DNA from: Lineus longissimus
Lineage: Eukaryota > Nemertea > Pilidiophora > Heteronemertea > Lineidae
NCBI RefSeq assembly: GCF_910592395.1
Contig: NC_088315.1
Span: forward strand, 1,242,501 to 1,306,500
DNA: 64,000 bases
Reading direction: 5' to 3'
Made by a program: the position numbers and the translations under genes. Of the stretch, positions 51,409 through 64,000 are shown one piece after another (the stretch's first letter is position 1; each line of letters opens with the position of its first letter). The notes under the pieces were generated by a model that worked only from the letters and a program-made list of their open reading frames with translations, did not search any database and had not been told where the DNA came from.

Positions 51409-54400
51409 TTACAGTTAGAAGTGCAGTATCGTCATATTTTTGCCAATTTGAATTTCAGATTTTATTTGTTGTAAAATACCAATATATTTCATTTTCACCG
51501 CGACTCCTTTGATTACTGACATTGACAGGGGGCGGTAGCAAAACGTTCTTCGACTTTGCTACCTTGTTCAATATCAATAACCTGCTTCCATACAGAACGT
51601 GCATGGCAGCATAACCATAACCCAGATGCATACGTTTATGGCTATGGAAACGTCGTGTACACGTTCATTGGCAATAATTACAATTTTGTTGCAACACTCA
51701 GTAGCTGAAGCAGACGATATTATATTTGAATTCCCAATCGTTCTTTCGCGGTCTGCACGGCGAACTTCATTGGTATTCGCCTCTAAGCATCCGTGTGATT
51801 ACTTGCCCCATCAAGACTCCCTGAAGAGATTGAAAGGCAGCGTCACAAGCGATCTGCCACTTCCTTTATAGTTTCTCACTGAGAAACACATCTGACCAGC
51901 ATACACAGTCGGTTTATTTTCGTTTGGGTACTGCAGCCTCCTTTAAATTTCGTCAGCAACATGCACATGTGACAGCATTTTGTAACAGCGCCATAGATGA
52001 AATGAAATTCGTTTCCTTCTTTTATACAGTTGCTAGAGGTTTAGAAGCCGTTTGTTTCGATCGATGGAGATTACATTTTAACTAATTGGGGCATATATTA
52101 CTAGAAGTAGAAGTATCGATCTCATTTACGACACTACTTCATCAGTACAATGAGAAAATTGGCTATTTATAGCTCATTTTGATGTATTAAATACGCCCAC
52201 TAATTTATTATGGACCACTTTCGTAATCACTTTTTGATGTTTGTATTTCGAAGTGAGGTGATTAATGGTACAGACTTGTCGGTGGTACGCGCTTGAAGTG
52301 TGGAAGTCGCACGCATATACAAGAAATTATCAGCAAAAAAGTATATAAAATGCTGACCAAATTCACCTCGGCGGGACCGGTACCGTACTCAAACATGTCA
52401 AATTGAGTATGGTTTATACTGGCGAAACGGTAACCCCTACATACACCATCCCCAACCTTGTTACTAAGCAACGGTAAGGCAGACTATGATTTCTCCTAGA
52501 TTGATTATGGTGACAAGCCGACCGTCGAAGTAGGTCAGTGTATTACCAATGACGCGAGGCTCACAGTCATGCATTTGACGATATTGGAGACATCGCAATA
52601 TTAGCAGCGGGGTCACTCGATGGATTGAGATTGCTTTACCGTCTGTAGGCAGAATGTGACTGGATGAACTCGAGTTCTCGATCGGGGATGTGAAAACTCA
52701 ATGTCATTGGTATTCCAGTCTTCTTCCGAATCCTGAAAAACGTCCGTATCAGAAGAAAACACCTGATTGTAATCTACAAAAATTTAGGTCTCTCTGGCAA
52801 TAAATCACTTAAACGTTAATTGAAAATTATGATTATAGGACCTGGATTCCAGGCACATATCCGTCCTCACACAAGCTACATGACCTTTGCTCTGGTTAGT
52901 TTAATGAGGCATTCCCCATAGTATTGTTGTTGCACTGGCTTCACTTGCCTGCGTTACTAATTCTGACTGATGTCTTAATCAATCTGATAATCCCCGCCAT
53001 GATGACAGCGTTTACAGTTCAACCACCACAGCAGACGATACCACTCATGCTCTAGTGCGCATGTCAGTATCGGATCGATCTCCATGCTGAGGAGATCCGA
53101 AAGGTGATCTATCGTAGATTGATGAAGAGAGCGGAGAAAGGGATAGGACGATGTTATCTGTCAGCTTGACTTAATGTCGCGATCTAGAATAACTTAATGA
53201 TATGGCTGCTACTCAATCTTTCATTCACTGCTTGCCTCAAACACTCCTGCTTAAAATTTTACGCCGTTTCGGATATAATAATAGATTGAATCTTCGATCA
53301 GAGGTGTTTATCAAGCGCTAGAACGATGACCTTTTCGTTTGAACGAGTCATCCTTCTTTCCCATTCTTTTAGTGAAAACTGAACTTAACATGTTTACATG
53401 GACAATACTCTACCGATCAAAGTGTAAACGGAGATATCGGCCTTTAAACATTCATCTTGAATGGGGTCAATTGCTTTTGAGAGATCACACAGATTTCTAT
53501 TAGGCCCATTCGTACTTGTTTTTATCGAGGTTGAAAAGGTATTTCGATTGACAGTCATTTAGTTACAGTTTCTGCAAAGACTTTGACGGGAGGACCATAT
53601 ACTAAGAGGTTTGGTAAGTCCACATCTTGAACACACCCTCTCGGTCAATGATTCTCTGGTGCAGTTTCTTATAGGGTCTCATTCCTTTTACCATCTCACT
53701 TGGTTCATTTCACCCTCCATTTAGATCATGTGCCTGTGAGGGTTAATTGGTTGGAACGCCACGTTCCCTCTATGCTGGCCAGGATCCCGATTGTATCAGT
53801 AGATGTTGATATTAATTGCGGAGATACTGATTGCAATATGATAATCTTGACATCCTCGACATGATTTAACCATACAGAGAGTGATACATGCACCACCAAC
53901 GCTCTGAATCAATGACTGAATTAATGACTTCGATGTTTGATGTGCCGGAAGGAACATGAGTGCTCAGATACGGCGATAGATCCGCGGACCTTCCTATGGT
54001 ATCCCCATCTTCGTTGCTGGCCCTCTTACTTCGCTTTAAGGAATTGATGCCTCACGTACTGTCGGTATGGGTTGTCTCACAGAACACTGCTCGGGTGAAA
54101 CTTTCTTTCCCCGCGATTTTCGGCGCCGCAATTTCAGTTCTGAAACATCTCACGCCAAACATTGAAATGTGATTTAGACTGCTCTGTGACTGCTTCCATA
54201 GTTCATCAACCCAAGCGGTCATGGCTACCTCCCCATAACGGCTGCCACCAATACGAGGCACAGTTCATTATCGACTGTACGGAGTGCTGCATTGTAACAA
54301 ACGTATTTTAGAATTCACTACTACACCTACTGCATATCAGCTTTTCTTCTTCAAATGTAACTTTAGAAGTTTCTCCTTGATTTGACCTACCATGGCGATA

Positions 54401-56248
54401 AGCTGCCGACTACCTGCGATAGATCAATTCTTTGACTCGAAACTTGTAAAAAAATCTGTTGGCGTCTGTTTATATCCTTGCTACAATCGTTATGGGCCCT
54501 ATGGATGAAAACTGATGTCTTCTCATCTCTATTCCGTCTGTTCTTCTGCTCTGTTGTACACTAATGTCTTGTTGAACAAAAGGTTAGGATAAGACAGTGT
54601 GTTTCCCAACCGATTGCCCAGAGCATCCATCATCCGCCATTATTGATCCACTCCCAGAGCTAACCGTTGAACACGAACCGTACACTAACGCAGAACGTGT
54701 AGCGTCAGCAGCAATGTAACGTTGCCTTCAGTGTACTGTGGATTAAAGTGAGTTAGCCAAAGCTTTATATCTTTAAACAAGGTAGGTGTTTTCCGTTGGT
54801 TTACCGTTAGTTGTGGAATAAGATGCTAACTGCTAATTTTAATTGCACTTGGACCCTGGGTTATGAGTCAGTCAGTCCTAAAAAGAGTAACCAGCTATTT
54901 TCATTTTGGGAGGACAGTAGTGATACCGGCAAAGGAAGGTGTTTCTATCTTCTTTTAATGAACAAAATCCTTGCCATATCCACATTGACCCACAGGATGA
55001 ACAATTTTAGGCCTATAGAAAGTAGGTCGAATTGCATTTCACTTACTTTGCGAGTTGATTGCTCCTTTGAAAAACTATATATATCGATGGCATAAGGCTA
55101 CTCTTTTTTCATTACTGAATACTGCACCTTTGCTTACCCAAGATCTGCATGTTGCCATCAGCCGGGGCTGACAATTCATCCATCTTCACTTCTTCTAAAA
55201 GCCACAATAAACGTTTGTATAAATCAATCGTCAATATCTCATCTTTGCATATTTACACCCAAACTAACACTCTCCTGGCTGAGTACAGACATGTATATAT
55301 TATCAAAACATTAATGTATTTATATATTTTGTGAGCTGCAACTGCCTTTTACATGATTTCAAAATCTGCATTTGAAAAATTTCTGTGATGTACATGTACA
55401 CTAACTATGTACTATCGACTGCATTCAATGACCTTTACACATGTTATAACTGATGTACACAAAAGCATGCTCTGCTGTCAGCTCCTCCACACTATATCGA
55501 TCCGATCAATAAGCTACTTATGGTGTCACAAGAGAGGAGAAATAATGGGTTCAGGATACTAGATAAATAGACATAAGTTGTTCAGTGAATAATACATTTT
55601 TGTACTTTCGCATTAGAAAGATAGTACTTCGGGTGCATAACCAGTTTTGAGTGTTAACAGCTCTTCCTTCACGTTTGGCATTGATACCTCCGCGTTCATT
55701 CCCTACCCAAACTAATCTGGCCATTGTCTGGCGTCTTTGTCTTTTGAGATGATGGCTTATACTTCTGCAGGAAATAAGTCTCCATGGTGATTTTATTGGC
55801 ATGTTTCAGTCTTTGATATTATTTATGGGCCATACCTCGGTCAATGTACCATCAATTCACCGCATTTGCATAGAAATTGCTACTCAGAGCCGAGTGTGTA
55901 GGAATGATAATTCCTAATCGTCCAGGATAGTCAGCCAGTGCATGAATATACGAATGGATGCAAGGAGTACACACAAGAATACTAAAGAAAGTTATTCATG
56001 TTCAAGAAATGAATGGATTCTTCTCACTGTACGAGTTTATTCCTTCGTGACATTTTGTGAAACACTGATGATGTCAGTCGCCAAAGAGTCAGAACTATAT
56101 CAGATAAAGGAATTGACATGTAATAAACAACTACTTGTAGGTCAAATGCCACGGTGACCGGCCTTGAATCGAAGTGCCCTGAGATATAAAGTTCACAGTG
56201 TTGAAACAACCAACTCGTAGGCTGACAGTCATGACAGTTATATACCTA

Positions 56249-56706
56249 CCAGACCATGTTGTAGTTTCTGGTATCATGTATACATGACTGGTATGGTCGA
56301 ATATTCCATATAGCTTCTCATTCCCCGGCGGGGAGAACACAAACCGTCCATCATCTTTGCCATACTTCGCCGCGATATTGCTCCCGAAGGAAACATTGAC
56401 GGAGGCAATGGAGGCTTGCTGTACCACCGAGATATATAGACATGTAGTGCCAAGAGTCACAGCTGGTGCCTGGCTGTCTCAATTAGGGGCCTCACGCTCA
56501 AAGGTTCTGAAGTGATCACCATCATTTCCATGTGCTGAAGTACAGTATTCTGTCTTGGCGATGCAGTATCCAAGACCAGTACTTAACAAGTATCGTAAAA
56601 AGGAGAAGTATGGTCGTGGTATGATGACGAACTGCCCGCCATACCCTGCATGATGTTTAGAGAAATCAGCCTTCTTGCTTTCTCTGAGGTCTATGGTAAT
56701 GGTACA
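56249..56706 (-). pseudogene. coding-like frame interrupted by an in-frame stop
   Basis: On the minus strand, one frame stays open for about 75 codons from 56706. It meets a TGA at 56481-56479, then continues for about 77 codons to a good donor (TCTG|GTAGGT) at about 56249. Both halves look protein-like: TITIDLRESKKADF, GYGGQFVII, GYCIAKTEYC, then CLYISVVQQASIASVNVSF and DDGRFVFSPPGNEKLYGIF. The third codon positions in the second half are G/C-rich. No usable start codon or acceptor precedes the frame, and a TAA lies in frame immediately upstream (56709). No pair of splice sites removes the TGA. I do not recognise the family; the alternating-hydrophobic pattern suggests an extracellular beta-rich domain. 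A decayed exon is the best reading; a sequencing error is the alternative. Confidence 0.35.
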
Positions 56707-57032
56707 TTATCTGAGTCTAGCACCATGAATGAAGCCCAGGCCAGGTATCACTGATATAGTAGAGATAGGTATGAACATAATACATGTTACGCTCGGGATA
56801 TTTGTATTTTCGGCGAATAAATATATCTCTGGCGTACTTAGGGCATTCCATTGGTTTTTCTCTGTTGAAGGTGCATTCATCCTGCAGTATTGCTTCTGTT
56901 CGTGAAGGCGCGGCATCATTGGTATAAAACAATTGAAATGAATCTAATCCGTTTATTAGCTTGAGGAAATATTGAAATTAAAGCCAAATACAGTTTCATC
57001 GCATCTTTACCACTTGAACTGATGCAATCGCG

Positions 57033-57103
57033 ATGGCTGATCATTTTTCGTGCGAGATGAGCTGCCCGTCGCCATTTTGGCCACCCGTTTCCACGCTTGC
57101 CGG
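57033..57103 (+). CDS. possible first exon of the small heat shock protein gene
   Basis: The ATG at 57033 opens 23 codons plus two bases (MADHFSCEMSCPSPFWPP...) and ends at donor GCCGG|GTAATC. Phase 2 is what the exon at 63430 requires, and the junction codon would be glycine. The implied intron is 6.3 kb. Nothing else links them, and another gene or a chance frame is equally possible. Confidence 0.2.
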
Positions 57104-57322
57104 GTAATCACCTGTCGTCTGCTCATTTTACGAATCTTTCATGAGAATTGACGGCCATTTCTCATGATAATAAGTGTCGTCTGTTTGACCGAGCACGGTG
57201 ATTATTGCCAACCCGGGTTCAGTAATTGTGAGATACGGGATAACGACTGATTGTGGAAGGCATTCGGGAAGATTTCATGGTGTTCGATAGTGAACCGCTA
57301 TTCATCGTTCGTTGTGTTGGTG

Positions 57323-57351
57323 CTTAGAGTAACCAGTCTGGTTACTCTAAG
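57323..57351. repeat. perfect 14-bp palindrome
   Basis: cttagagtaaccag and its exact reverse complement are separated by a single base, making a 29-bp near-perfect palindrome. It could be a dimeric factor site, a cruciform or a transposon footprint. Confidence 0.75.
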
Positions 57352-58402
57352 GTTGGTGAGGTTGAGCTCACAAGGCGATTCTCAGGTCTCTACAGTTCAC
57401 GGTTTGCTGTCGTACAAATGTTGCCTCTGTTCATTTCATTCCGGCAAACATGCAGTTGTTGCAGGATTGCACAATAGGCCAGTCTGGTAATGAATCCGAA
57501 CAATAGCACAGATTGTTGAAGTATATACATGTATAGGTTAACCTGTTAATTCACTCCGACTTGAAATTCTTGCAGAGATTCTGAACATAAAGTCAACATG
57601 TCAATTCACTCAGACCTAACATGTCTTGCAGTAGAAAGTTTGAATAAGCCAAGCAATAACTTGGCCCGCAGGTCCTGCTGAAGGCCAGCCTGCAGCTTCC
57701 CTCAGCCACTCGTCGAAAGTCAGAGTCGAGCCGTAATGTGAGAATACAATTATAGTCATCTCCCATCGCTGTGTCAACAATGCCTTAGGCTACATTCTTG
57801 CTCTGTAGCAATTTACAAATATTTCTTGAGTAGCTTTAGAATGACGTGTATTTGCACTTTGCCATCCGTTTTTGGAAGAAAAAAAAGTACGTTCGACTCA
57901 CCTTTGCTATCCAGGTGATCGAATAACGTTGATTGATGGAGTTATTCAAGTATCGTGAACTGTGTTGAGGTGCATTCTTGGGGGAAAGTGTGCAGATTAC
58001 TGAGGATGCAGGTTCAGACTAGAGAATACAGATGGCATTTACCATCATCTGATGGTGCGTGCTGATGGGTCTTGGACCAAATACATACAGAAGGCTGTTA
58101 TAATATATGAAGGATTCGGGAGTACTTTACCGATCGAACATCGTACAGCAAGCGTGCGCTGAGAGTTCCGCGGGGAACGGGTCGGGAGGGCTGTTTGAGT
58201 AGGGCCTGTATTTGCTACGCTACCATCACCAGGACATACGTGTAAAGTGGAGAGATCGCAGAGACAAGCACGCTCTGATGTCGGCTCCCCCGCCCCGCCA
58301 AAAAAATGAATGCATAAATGAAGAAGAACAATAAAAAAATGAACATATTTACGTAAGAGAACTGTCATTTTGACCAGTCTGCCTCTTGCATTTTGTGGTT
58401 TG
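57352..58402. other. intergenic, no gene seen
   Basis: No exon supported on either strand. A minus frame at 58045-58419 (124 codons) abuts the tRNA gene's 3' flank and has no protein features. Confidence 0.5.
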
Positions 58403-58407
58403 AAAAA
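58403..58407 (-). terminator. RNA polymerase III terminator of tRNA-Gly
   Basis: A run of five T on the minus strand begins 8 nt after the mature tRNA 3' end, the standard Pol III stop signal. Confidence 0.8.
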
Positions 58408-58414
58408 TGTTACT

Positions 58415-58485
58415 TGCATCGGCCGGGAATCGAACCCGGGCCTCCCGCGTGGCAGGCGAGAATTCTACCACTGAACCACCGATGC
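58415..58485 (-). tRNA. tRNA-Gly-GCC: tRNA-Gly, anticodon GCC
   Basis: The 71-nt minus-strand gene folds as a standard cloverleaf. The acceptor stem GCATCGG pairs with CCGATGC, and the discriminator is A. The D arm/A box reads TGGTTCAGTGG, the anticodon loop CTGCCAC (anticodon GCC), and the T arm/B box GGTTCGATTCC. It is nearly identical to metazoan tRNA-Gly(GCC), with a compensated base pair in the acceptor stem (C-G in place of the usual T-A), which supports a functional gene. No intron. Confidence 0.97.
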
Positions 58486-61400
58486 TTGATGTGCGATTCC
58501 AACTTCTTCACCGAATCGTTTACGTGTACTTGGAATTGCCCATTACACCTCCGATATTTCCGTATACTTCCGCTCAGTTTGAGGCTCTTTGTGACTGATT
58601 ACTACTTGGGGAAGAATAAGAACTGCTTCTCTCTGTGGATGATTGATTACCACCAGACTACTTGCCCAAGATTTGGTCCATGCCAGACAACTAGTTGACG
58701 AGGAGGCTACCAGCACCCTTGCCACAGAACTGGAGAGGCATATATCTCACTACGCCCCCGCAGAGTGGGAGGGAATAAAAAGTCCATTCTTCGCATGTCT
58801 TCTTGATTAGTGTTGTTGCAGCAGCAAAATCTCATCAGCGGAATTCCACCACCACCTGCCTCGTTATAAGCACTCAATACATATACAAGCCGCCAGCAGT
58901 GGTTGGATGTTGAAATCCTGAAGAAAAATGATTGTGAGGAGGAAGGGTTGAAAGATAACCTACTGGATAGGCTACACCAGAAACCACTTAAATATATCGA
59001 TTTGGCCTACCCTCCTTGTTCGAAATGCTGCCAATAATGACAGTGCCATGTCACTCGATTCGGCCTGGGATGAAATACGATATGGCCCTCCTTGACAAAC
59101 ATCATAAAAGTTCTTATGGTCGACTACCATCAGCAGTGAGTAGCTATATTGTCGGTCGAACAAACTCCGATAGGTTGTCAATTCGGGTCAAGTAACCGAA
59201 GGAACATCCCATTACTAAACCCCACAGATGGAACCCGTATGTTCTTCATCTCATTAAAGCAGAAGTGTCATCCAGACTATATGCTTCCCTCATGATGAGG
59301 ATGACCTTCACCTTCGAATCATAAGAAGGCAACAATAAGTGTTCCGCCTTTCCGGAGGCCTTTCTCAGTAATTCAATCTATCCTATCGCCGACACGCTCT
59401 GCTTAGAGAGAGTTCTGTTGATCGCTATCTCTGAGATGGTGTTCAGTTGTCTTCAGTAGAATAGTACATGAAAGTCTAATTCGATTGGTTTATCTTTAAC
59501 ATTCAAATGACCTTGACCTGAGACCAACCTTGACCTTGATATTTGCAGTCATGCCAATCATGTGTTTCTGTGGTCTTCTCGCATCACTACAAGCTTTATG
59601 GTACGGTGGTCAGGCGAATTCCCACCGGCTCCCTCTGTTTGAGCTTGTGGGAGAGACCTGGTTCAGGTGAAAACCGTACGTCGGTACTGTGCTTGGCAAT
59701 ACAGAAAGTTCGCTGCAACTCTCGTTCGTTGTTTGTCTGTATATGATGTTTTACGCGGTCATTAGATTTGAGCTCGGTTTGCTTTGGGAAAGCGATATAT
59801 ACATAAATTATAGTTAAATCAAAATGTTAAGGCTTGGCTGTCGCGCTGAGGGTGTTCTGTGGACAAGATACCGTTATATAGCAGCCTCACTTCCTGGCAC
59901 TTCGGATGCTTTTGCTAATTATACATCATGATGGAATATATGTTTATTGTTTCGACGTAACCACGTGGTTGAATAAATTACCTTATCCCCTCCTGAAGAA
60001 GCTGAGTGCTAGAACAGGTAGCGTTCTACAATAGCCTCGAGTAACATGGTATGCCAAGATTGAGTTACCTGCTCTACAAGCCATACCTGTGCTTCGATTC
60101 GATTATTCATCATGAGACTAACGAAAACTAGGCCTACCTTCCTACTCAGAAGCTATGGCTTACATATCTACGACATATAGCCGATTCGCCTAACAGTTTT
60201 GGAGATAATTCGTATTTATAAGTTAGCGTCCATCAGGCAAATAATCACCAATATCGCTGAGCAGTTGATGACGTAAAGGCAACTTATTCTTGGATGAACC
60301 TTCTTGGGATATAGTGTAGTTATTTCAGAATTCTTACGTTCTCATCATGACGTTTGTTGTAAGGTATGTTGCCCTCTTCTCTTCCTATTATGAACCCTGT
60401 TGCTTCTTGCTCTGACTTGGGTGATGCAACCTTTTACCACCCTTTACCGCTGATTCAGAACATTGCCGGGTTGCCCAGATTGAGCGATTGGCGCCTTTGA
60501 GACCAATAAGTAGCGCCCTTCAATGATTGGAATGAAGCTAATGAACCTATAATTGCACATCGGAAGACGCAGATGAGCTGCGATGACAAACGCACCTTGT
60601 GAAAACCTTTTATATTCTTACTGCAACCGGTGGAAGTCAACCTCGACGGTGTTCCTGCATGTAAACCCAAAACATCATTGAATTGGTAGCGGGCATCAAC
60701 AAGATAGGTTGTATCCAACTTTCACTCTTCTTTATCCCGCCAAGGCCGTTTGGTTTTCATTGTGTGTGTTTGAATAGTGAAGTGATACACAGCGAGCCTG
60801 GACTGACGAGCTTCGCTTTGGCTCCACTTTCCCCAAACAAGATTAGGCAAACACCAGTTGAAACTTGAAGAATCTGCAAACATCCAGTTGAAACTGGCTG
60901 ACTGTTTGCATCATCTCACCTGTTTGAGTCAGAAACACATCAGATGTTTGGAGGCTGCTTGATACCACTACCACGCAATGATGCAGTTAGTTTTCAACAA
61001 AATGTATAAAATGTACTAATTACGTGACTGTAATCAAGAGTTTGTTGTAGTGTTATAGTGTACAAAGAAGCTATACAGGTCATACACTGCTGATTCGAGA
61101 AAGGTACTGCCATAGATTTTATTGAACAGCTCAAACTATTAGATGGAAGAAAAAAACATCTTCCTTATTGCAGGTAGCTGGTATATCGAAGAAGCATACC
61201 AAATGTATTTATCCCAAAGCATAATGTCGAGTTTACGTAAGATGGACCATAAAATATGTAGTATGCACGTAAAATAGCTTAAGAACCAATTACTGTTAAA
61301 GGCTGTCAGGTTAGTTAACGACGCAATAGGCTAATCACGCAACTTCACTTCCGGTCATGTGATTGGATGAATACAGAAACTTGTTGGTAAAACCTGGACG

Positions 61401-63429
61401 CAGGAACGTTTTGAGGGGTCCGTTTGTAATTTTGAGTAGGTTTGGTTTTATCTTGGTTGCATTCCTTTACATGTTTCCTATGGCTATTATGTCTATGGGT
61501 GTGGGTGTAGAGTACCATCATGGATTGCTTCTACCTGCGTTCAACATCACTGTTTCGCACCCCGTCTAGCTACACTAGCATCCCGGGTACCATACGAGAT
61601 TAGCATACAGCTTTCAACGTTGGGAAGACTCATCACATTATCATGTCTGGCAGGATATTGAAAGAAACTAACAAAGCGGGTTCTTCTCATCGAATTCCTC
61701 ACATCTGCCTGAACAATCCTGCCATGGTTTCTACCCTGTTGTCAACATTTCCAGTTGGGAAAAGGGATAGCAGACAATTCAGCTTCCCAACAGTCCTTAG
61801 AGATTTTGGCCTGCAATCGACTTGCGCAGATCATATACTTCTGTCAGCGTATTTCATGGGTGTCTTCATACAAAGCCTGGGCTACTTGATCAGTATGATA
61901 TCTGAGATCGAAAATGAAATGGACCAGACGCTCATTCAATTGCCTCCGACATTCCCCCGAGGTATCGATCCAACTATTACGCGGCTGTAAACACTTCAAT
62001 AGCTGCGAATGAAGCTCGGAACGGCTTGGCCATTATCATGGAGAGCAGTCGCTTTCAATATTTGTTTGGCTCTCCTTCATACATGATCAAAAATATGCGC
62101 CACCTTATACATGAACCATGTTCTCTTCGACTATGCTGATCTACTGATGATGATGAAAATGCGGATGATCGCGTTGTTGACCGCCGTGCAAGTTTGGCTA
62201 AGTCGAGGAAACTGACTGAAGAGTACACATATGTACCTAGTTGGCACAATTCCTCAACTTATCCAAGATAACCAACAGGCATTTGAACTTTAACTTACTA
62301 TTTAAAGCATCTTAGTCAGAGTTAGGCGAACGCTCAAAGGAGAAGTGAAATGTCTCCTGTTCCTATCAACAAGTATACTTTATACTTGCTAACAAATAAG
62401 AAGAGAAGCCGATGACCTTGGTAGTGAAATCCTGAAATTTCGCTATCTTGCACCTGCAATGTATAACTGGTTGAAGGAATGTACGCACTGCTATAAACTG
62501 TTGAATGAGAAGGGATAATGAACTTGGTATGAAAGACAAGATCGACAGTGCTGCATCATGTATTCGGCTCGTTATTGGCCACTTTTCAGTGCATCAATCT
62601 TGTGCATCAGTGCATCAATCTGAAGAAGTTCAGTCCTACTCAAAGGCGCGCCGCCCGTCAGAAGCATCTTGAACAGTAGGGACTTGGCTCGATTTTTGTT
62701 GAGAGTCATTTCCACCATATGGTTCGTGTCGCTCATTCTCCACGGGTTCTTGTCCACCAAGTTTCCATTTGCAGAAAAGCATCATTTCCTCATCCAACCC
62801 AAAGAAGCAGGCTTCCTGTCAGGAAGATCATATTGAACCTCAGGGAAAGCTTGATTTGATTAATGTGGCGGACCGATATCCTCACCTTGGTCTAAGTAAG
62901 CAAATCTTCATGTACATCAATGTTGCTGCTATAACTCAATATTGCTGGAAGAAATTGAGAAAAAATTGCTGACTCAGTGGATACGCGTGATTTCTTTCGG
63001 CGTGCTGATCTATCTAGCTGTATGCCTGTACAACTTTCAATCTGTACTCTTATACGTGTATATACGTGTAGTAAACTAATAAGTCCGAACTTTCTACTTT
63101 TTTCAGAGTGAGGTACGCCAAGCAGCCTGCAGCATATATATACATACTCAATTTTTGGGAGTATGGTGTAAATAATTCAACTAAAAACGAATCTTTGTTT
63201 TAGCGTCGCCAGATGTCTCACATCTGTCTTCCGTAGAAATATGGTAGAATGGCAGAACTCATCCTATGGTAGCCACGTCAGTGTTAGAGCCTTGACTACG
63301 ACCTCTACGTGCACCCTGGCTCATTAACCTTCTATGAATTGCTGAGTAGCCGCAATAACGGCCATCTTGAATTTTCTGATGAATCCTCTCTTCGAATTCT
63401 GACGATGTTTCCTTTCTCTCTATTTACAG
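58486..63429. other. gene-poor interval before the small heat shock gene
   Basis: No exon could be supported. Frames of 60-115 codons occur (for example 61643-61990, +) without motifs or splice partners. If the exon at 57033 belongs to the heat shock gene, this is its first intron, with the tRNA-Gly gene inside it on the opposite strand. Confidence 0.45.
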
Positions 63430-64000
63430 AATCGGCACACAGCAAGCGAATTCGCCAACCGGGTCACCACCGCTTGCAAGCCGACCTACTGTCTCCATCA
63501 TCCAGTCAAAACAGCGAAACAACCGTCAGGGTACCACCATACAGTTTAGGCAACAACAGACACCGCCTCCGGTCAGCGAAGCGCCGCCATCTTACTCTAG
63601 TCAGTTGGCAGTCCCCCAGGAGCCGCCACACGTCGTTCGGTCACCTTCGCCGGTCTCTTATTCCTCAGAATCGTACGATCCAAATACCGCGATGACGACT
63701 TACAGGAGCGAGTTATATATCCCCATCAAGCCAGATGAGATGACGTTCGAGGAACGCCAGAGGAAGATGTGGGGAGACATGGATCTAAGAATGGAGCAGA
63801 GACGCCGAGAGTGGGAGTCGGAGATTGAGCACATGCGGAGAGAGTTCTTCAGTTTGAAGCCAATCGATTTCGGCAGCTCTCGGATGAGCTCCATTGAGCG
63901 CGTGGATAATTTGAGGACTTGTTTCGTGAAGGGTGAGGATGGCTCCCCAAGGTTCAAAGTACGGTTCGACGTGCACGAGTTCAAACCGGAGGAGATCTCA
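63430..64000 (+). CDS. small heat shock protein (alpha-crystallin), partial
   Basis: ATP-independent holdase chaperone, cut by the window edge. The exon starts at acceptor TTTACAG|A (63430) in phase 2 and stays open to 64000. About 87 residues of Pro/Ser/Gln-rich sequence come first (TPPPVSEAPPSYSS, RSPSPVSYSSESY), including a PPSY (PPxY) WW-domain ligand. The ATG at 63692 comes next and may be an internal Met or the true start. Then a charged helical segment (IPIKPDEMTFEERQRKMW, RREWESEIEHMRREFFSLKP) leads into the first strands of the alpha-crystallin domain (PRFKVRFDVHEFKPEEIS). The IP-K/R-FE-QR...FFxLxP arrangement resembles the flatworm major egg antigen/p36-p40 group of small heat shock proteins, which can carry two alpha-crystallin domains. 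The rest of the domain(s) and the C-terminus lie outside. Confidence 0.85.

Larger units (their letters stand above)
49581..56248. other. gene-poor intergenic region
   Basis: No exon chain could be built on either strand. Open frames of up to 142 codons (50220-50648, minus) have no motifs and overlap a transposon end. Only low-complexity and transposon remnants are noted: 50480-50509 and 51385-51408. Confidence 0.5.

Noticed and set aside
61643..61990. 115-codon plus-strand frame
   Set aside because: No motif, no promoter or exon partner; length is compatible with chance in about 5 kb of non-coding DNA.

Overview
This is a nuclear genomic window from an animal. Every convincing gene is split by GT-AG introns, intergenic DNA is ample, and there are miniature inverted-repeat elements, a probable tRNA-derived SINE, minisatellites and a eukaryotic tRNA-Gly. 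The gene content (TRAF6, KRR1, a delta-type phospholipase C, a small secreted von Willebrand A protein, an egg-antigen-like small heat shock protein) points to an invertebrate, most likely a marine lophotrochozoan such as a mollusc, brachiopod or annelid. The species cannot be fixed from the sequence alone. Nothing bacterial or viral was seen.

Layout, left to right. 1-2993 is intergenic, with a foldback element and a dispersed repeat. 2994-8489 (+) is a complete six-exon TRAF6 homologue (RING, TRAF zinc fingers, coiled coil, MATH; 579 residues). 8490-19275 is mostly intergenic and repeat-rich. It holds two phase-matched exons of an unrecognised gene at 10837-11228 (-), three 187-bp-type repeats, a 48-bp tandem array, a tRNA-like SINE and two inverted-repeat elements. 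19939-22045 (+) is KRR1, a ribosome-biogenesis KH protein, whose first exon is uncertain. 23350-45706 (-) is a large phospholipase C gene of 17 exons plus alternative 5' exons, running tail-to-tail with KRR1. Its introns carry a 20-bp array next to an inverted-repeat end, a 16-unit 58-bp minisatellite and a miniature inverted-repeat element. 47264-49580 (+) is a TATA-driven, five-exon, secreted single-domain vWA protein. 49581-63429 is poor in recognisable genes. It contains a coding-like frame with an in-frame stop (56249-56706, -), a tRNA-Gly(GCC) gene (58415-58485, -) and a possible first exon of the last gene. 63430-64000 (+) is an exon of a small heat shock protein whose alpha-crystallin domain continues past the right edge.

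The genes are not an operon or a cluster. They serve separate cell functions: innate/TNF-IL1-Toll signalling (TRAF6), small-subunit rRNA processing (KRR1), PIP2 hydrolysis (PLC), extracellular adhesion or matrix (vWA) and protein folding (sHSP). The observations most worth following are on the PLC gene. It has three phase-compatible alternative N-termini, one with a textbook N-myristoylation signal. It also has a C-terminal tail ending in a class I PDZ ligand. A third point is a miniature inverted-repeat family in which an internal motif appears to have expanded into a satellite-like array.

Exon borders were set by reading splice sites and checking phase by hand. No alignment, transcript or database search was available.
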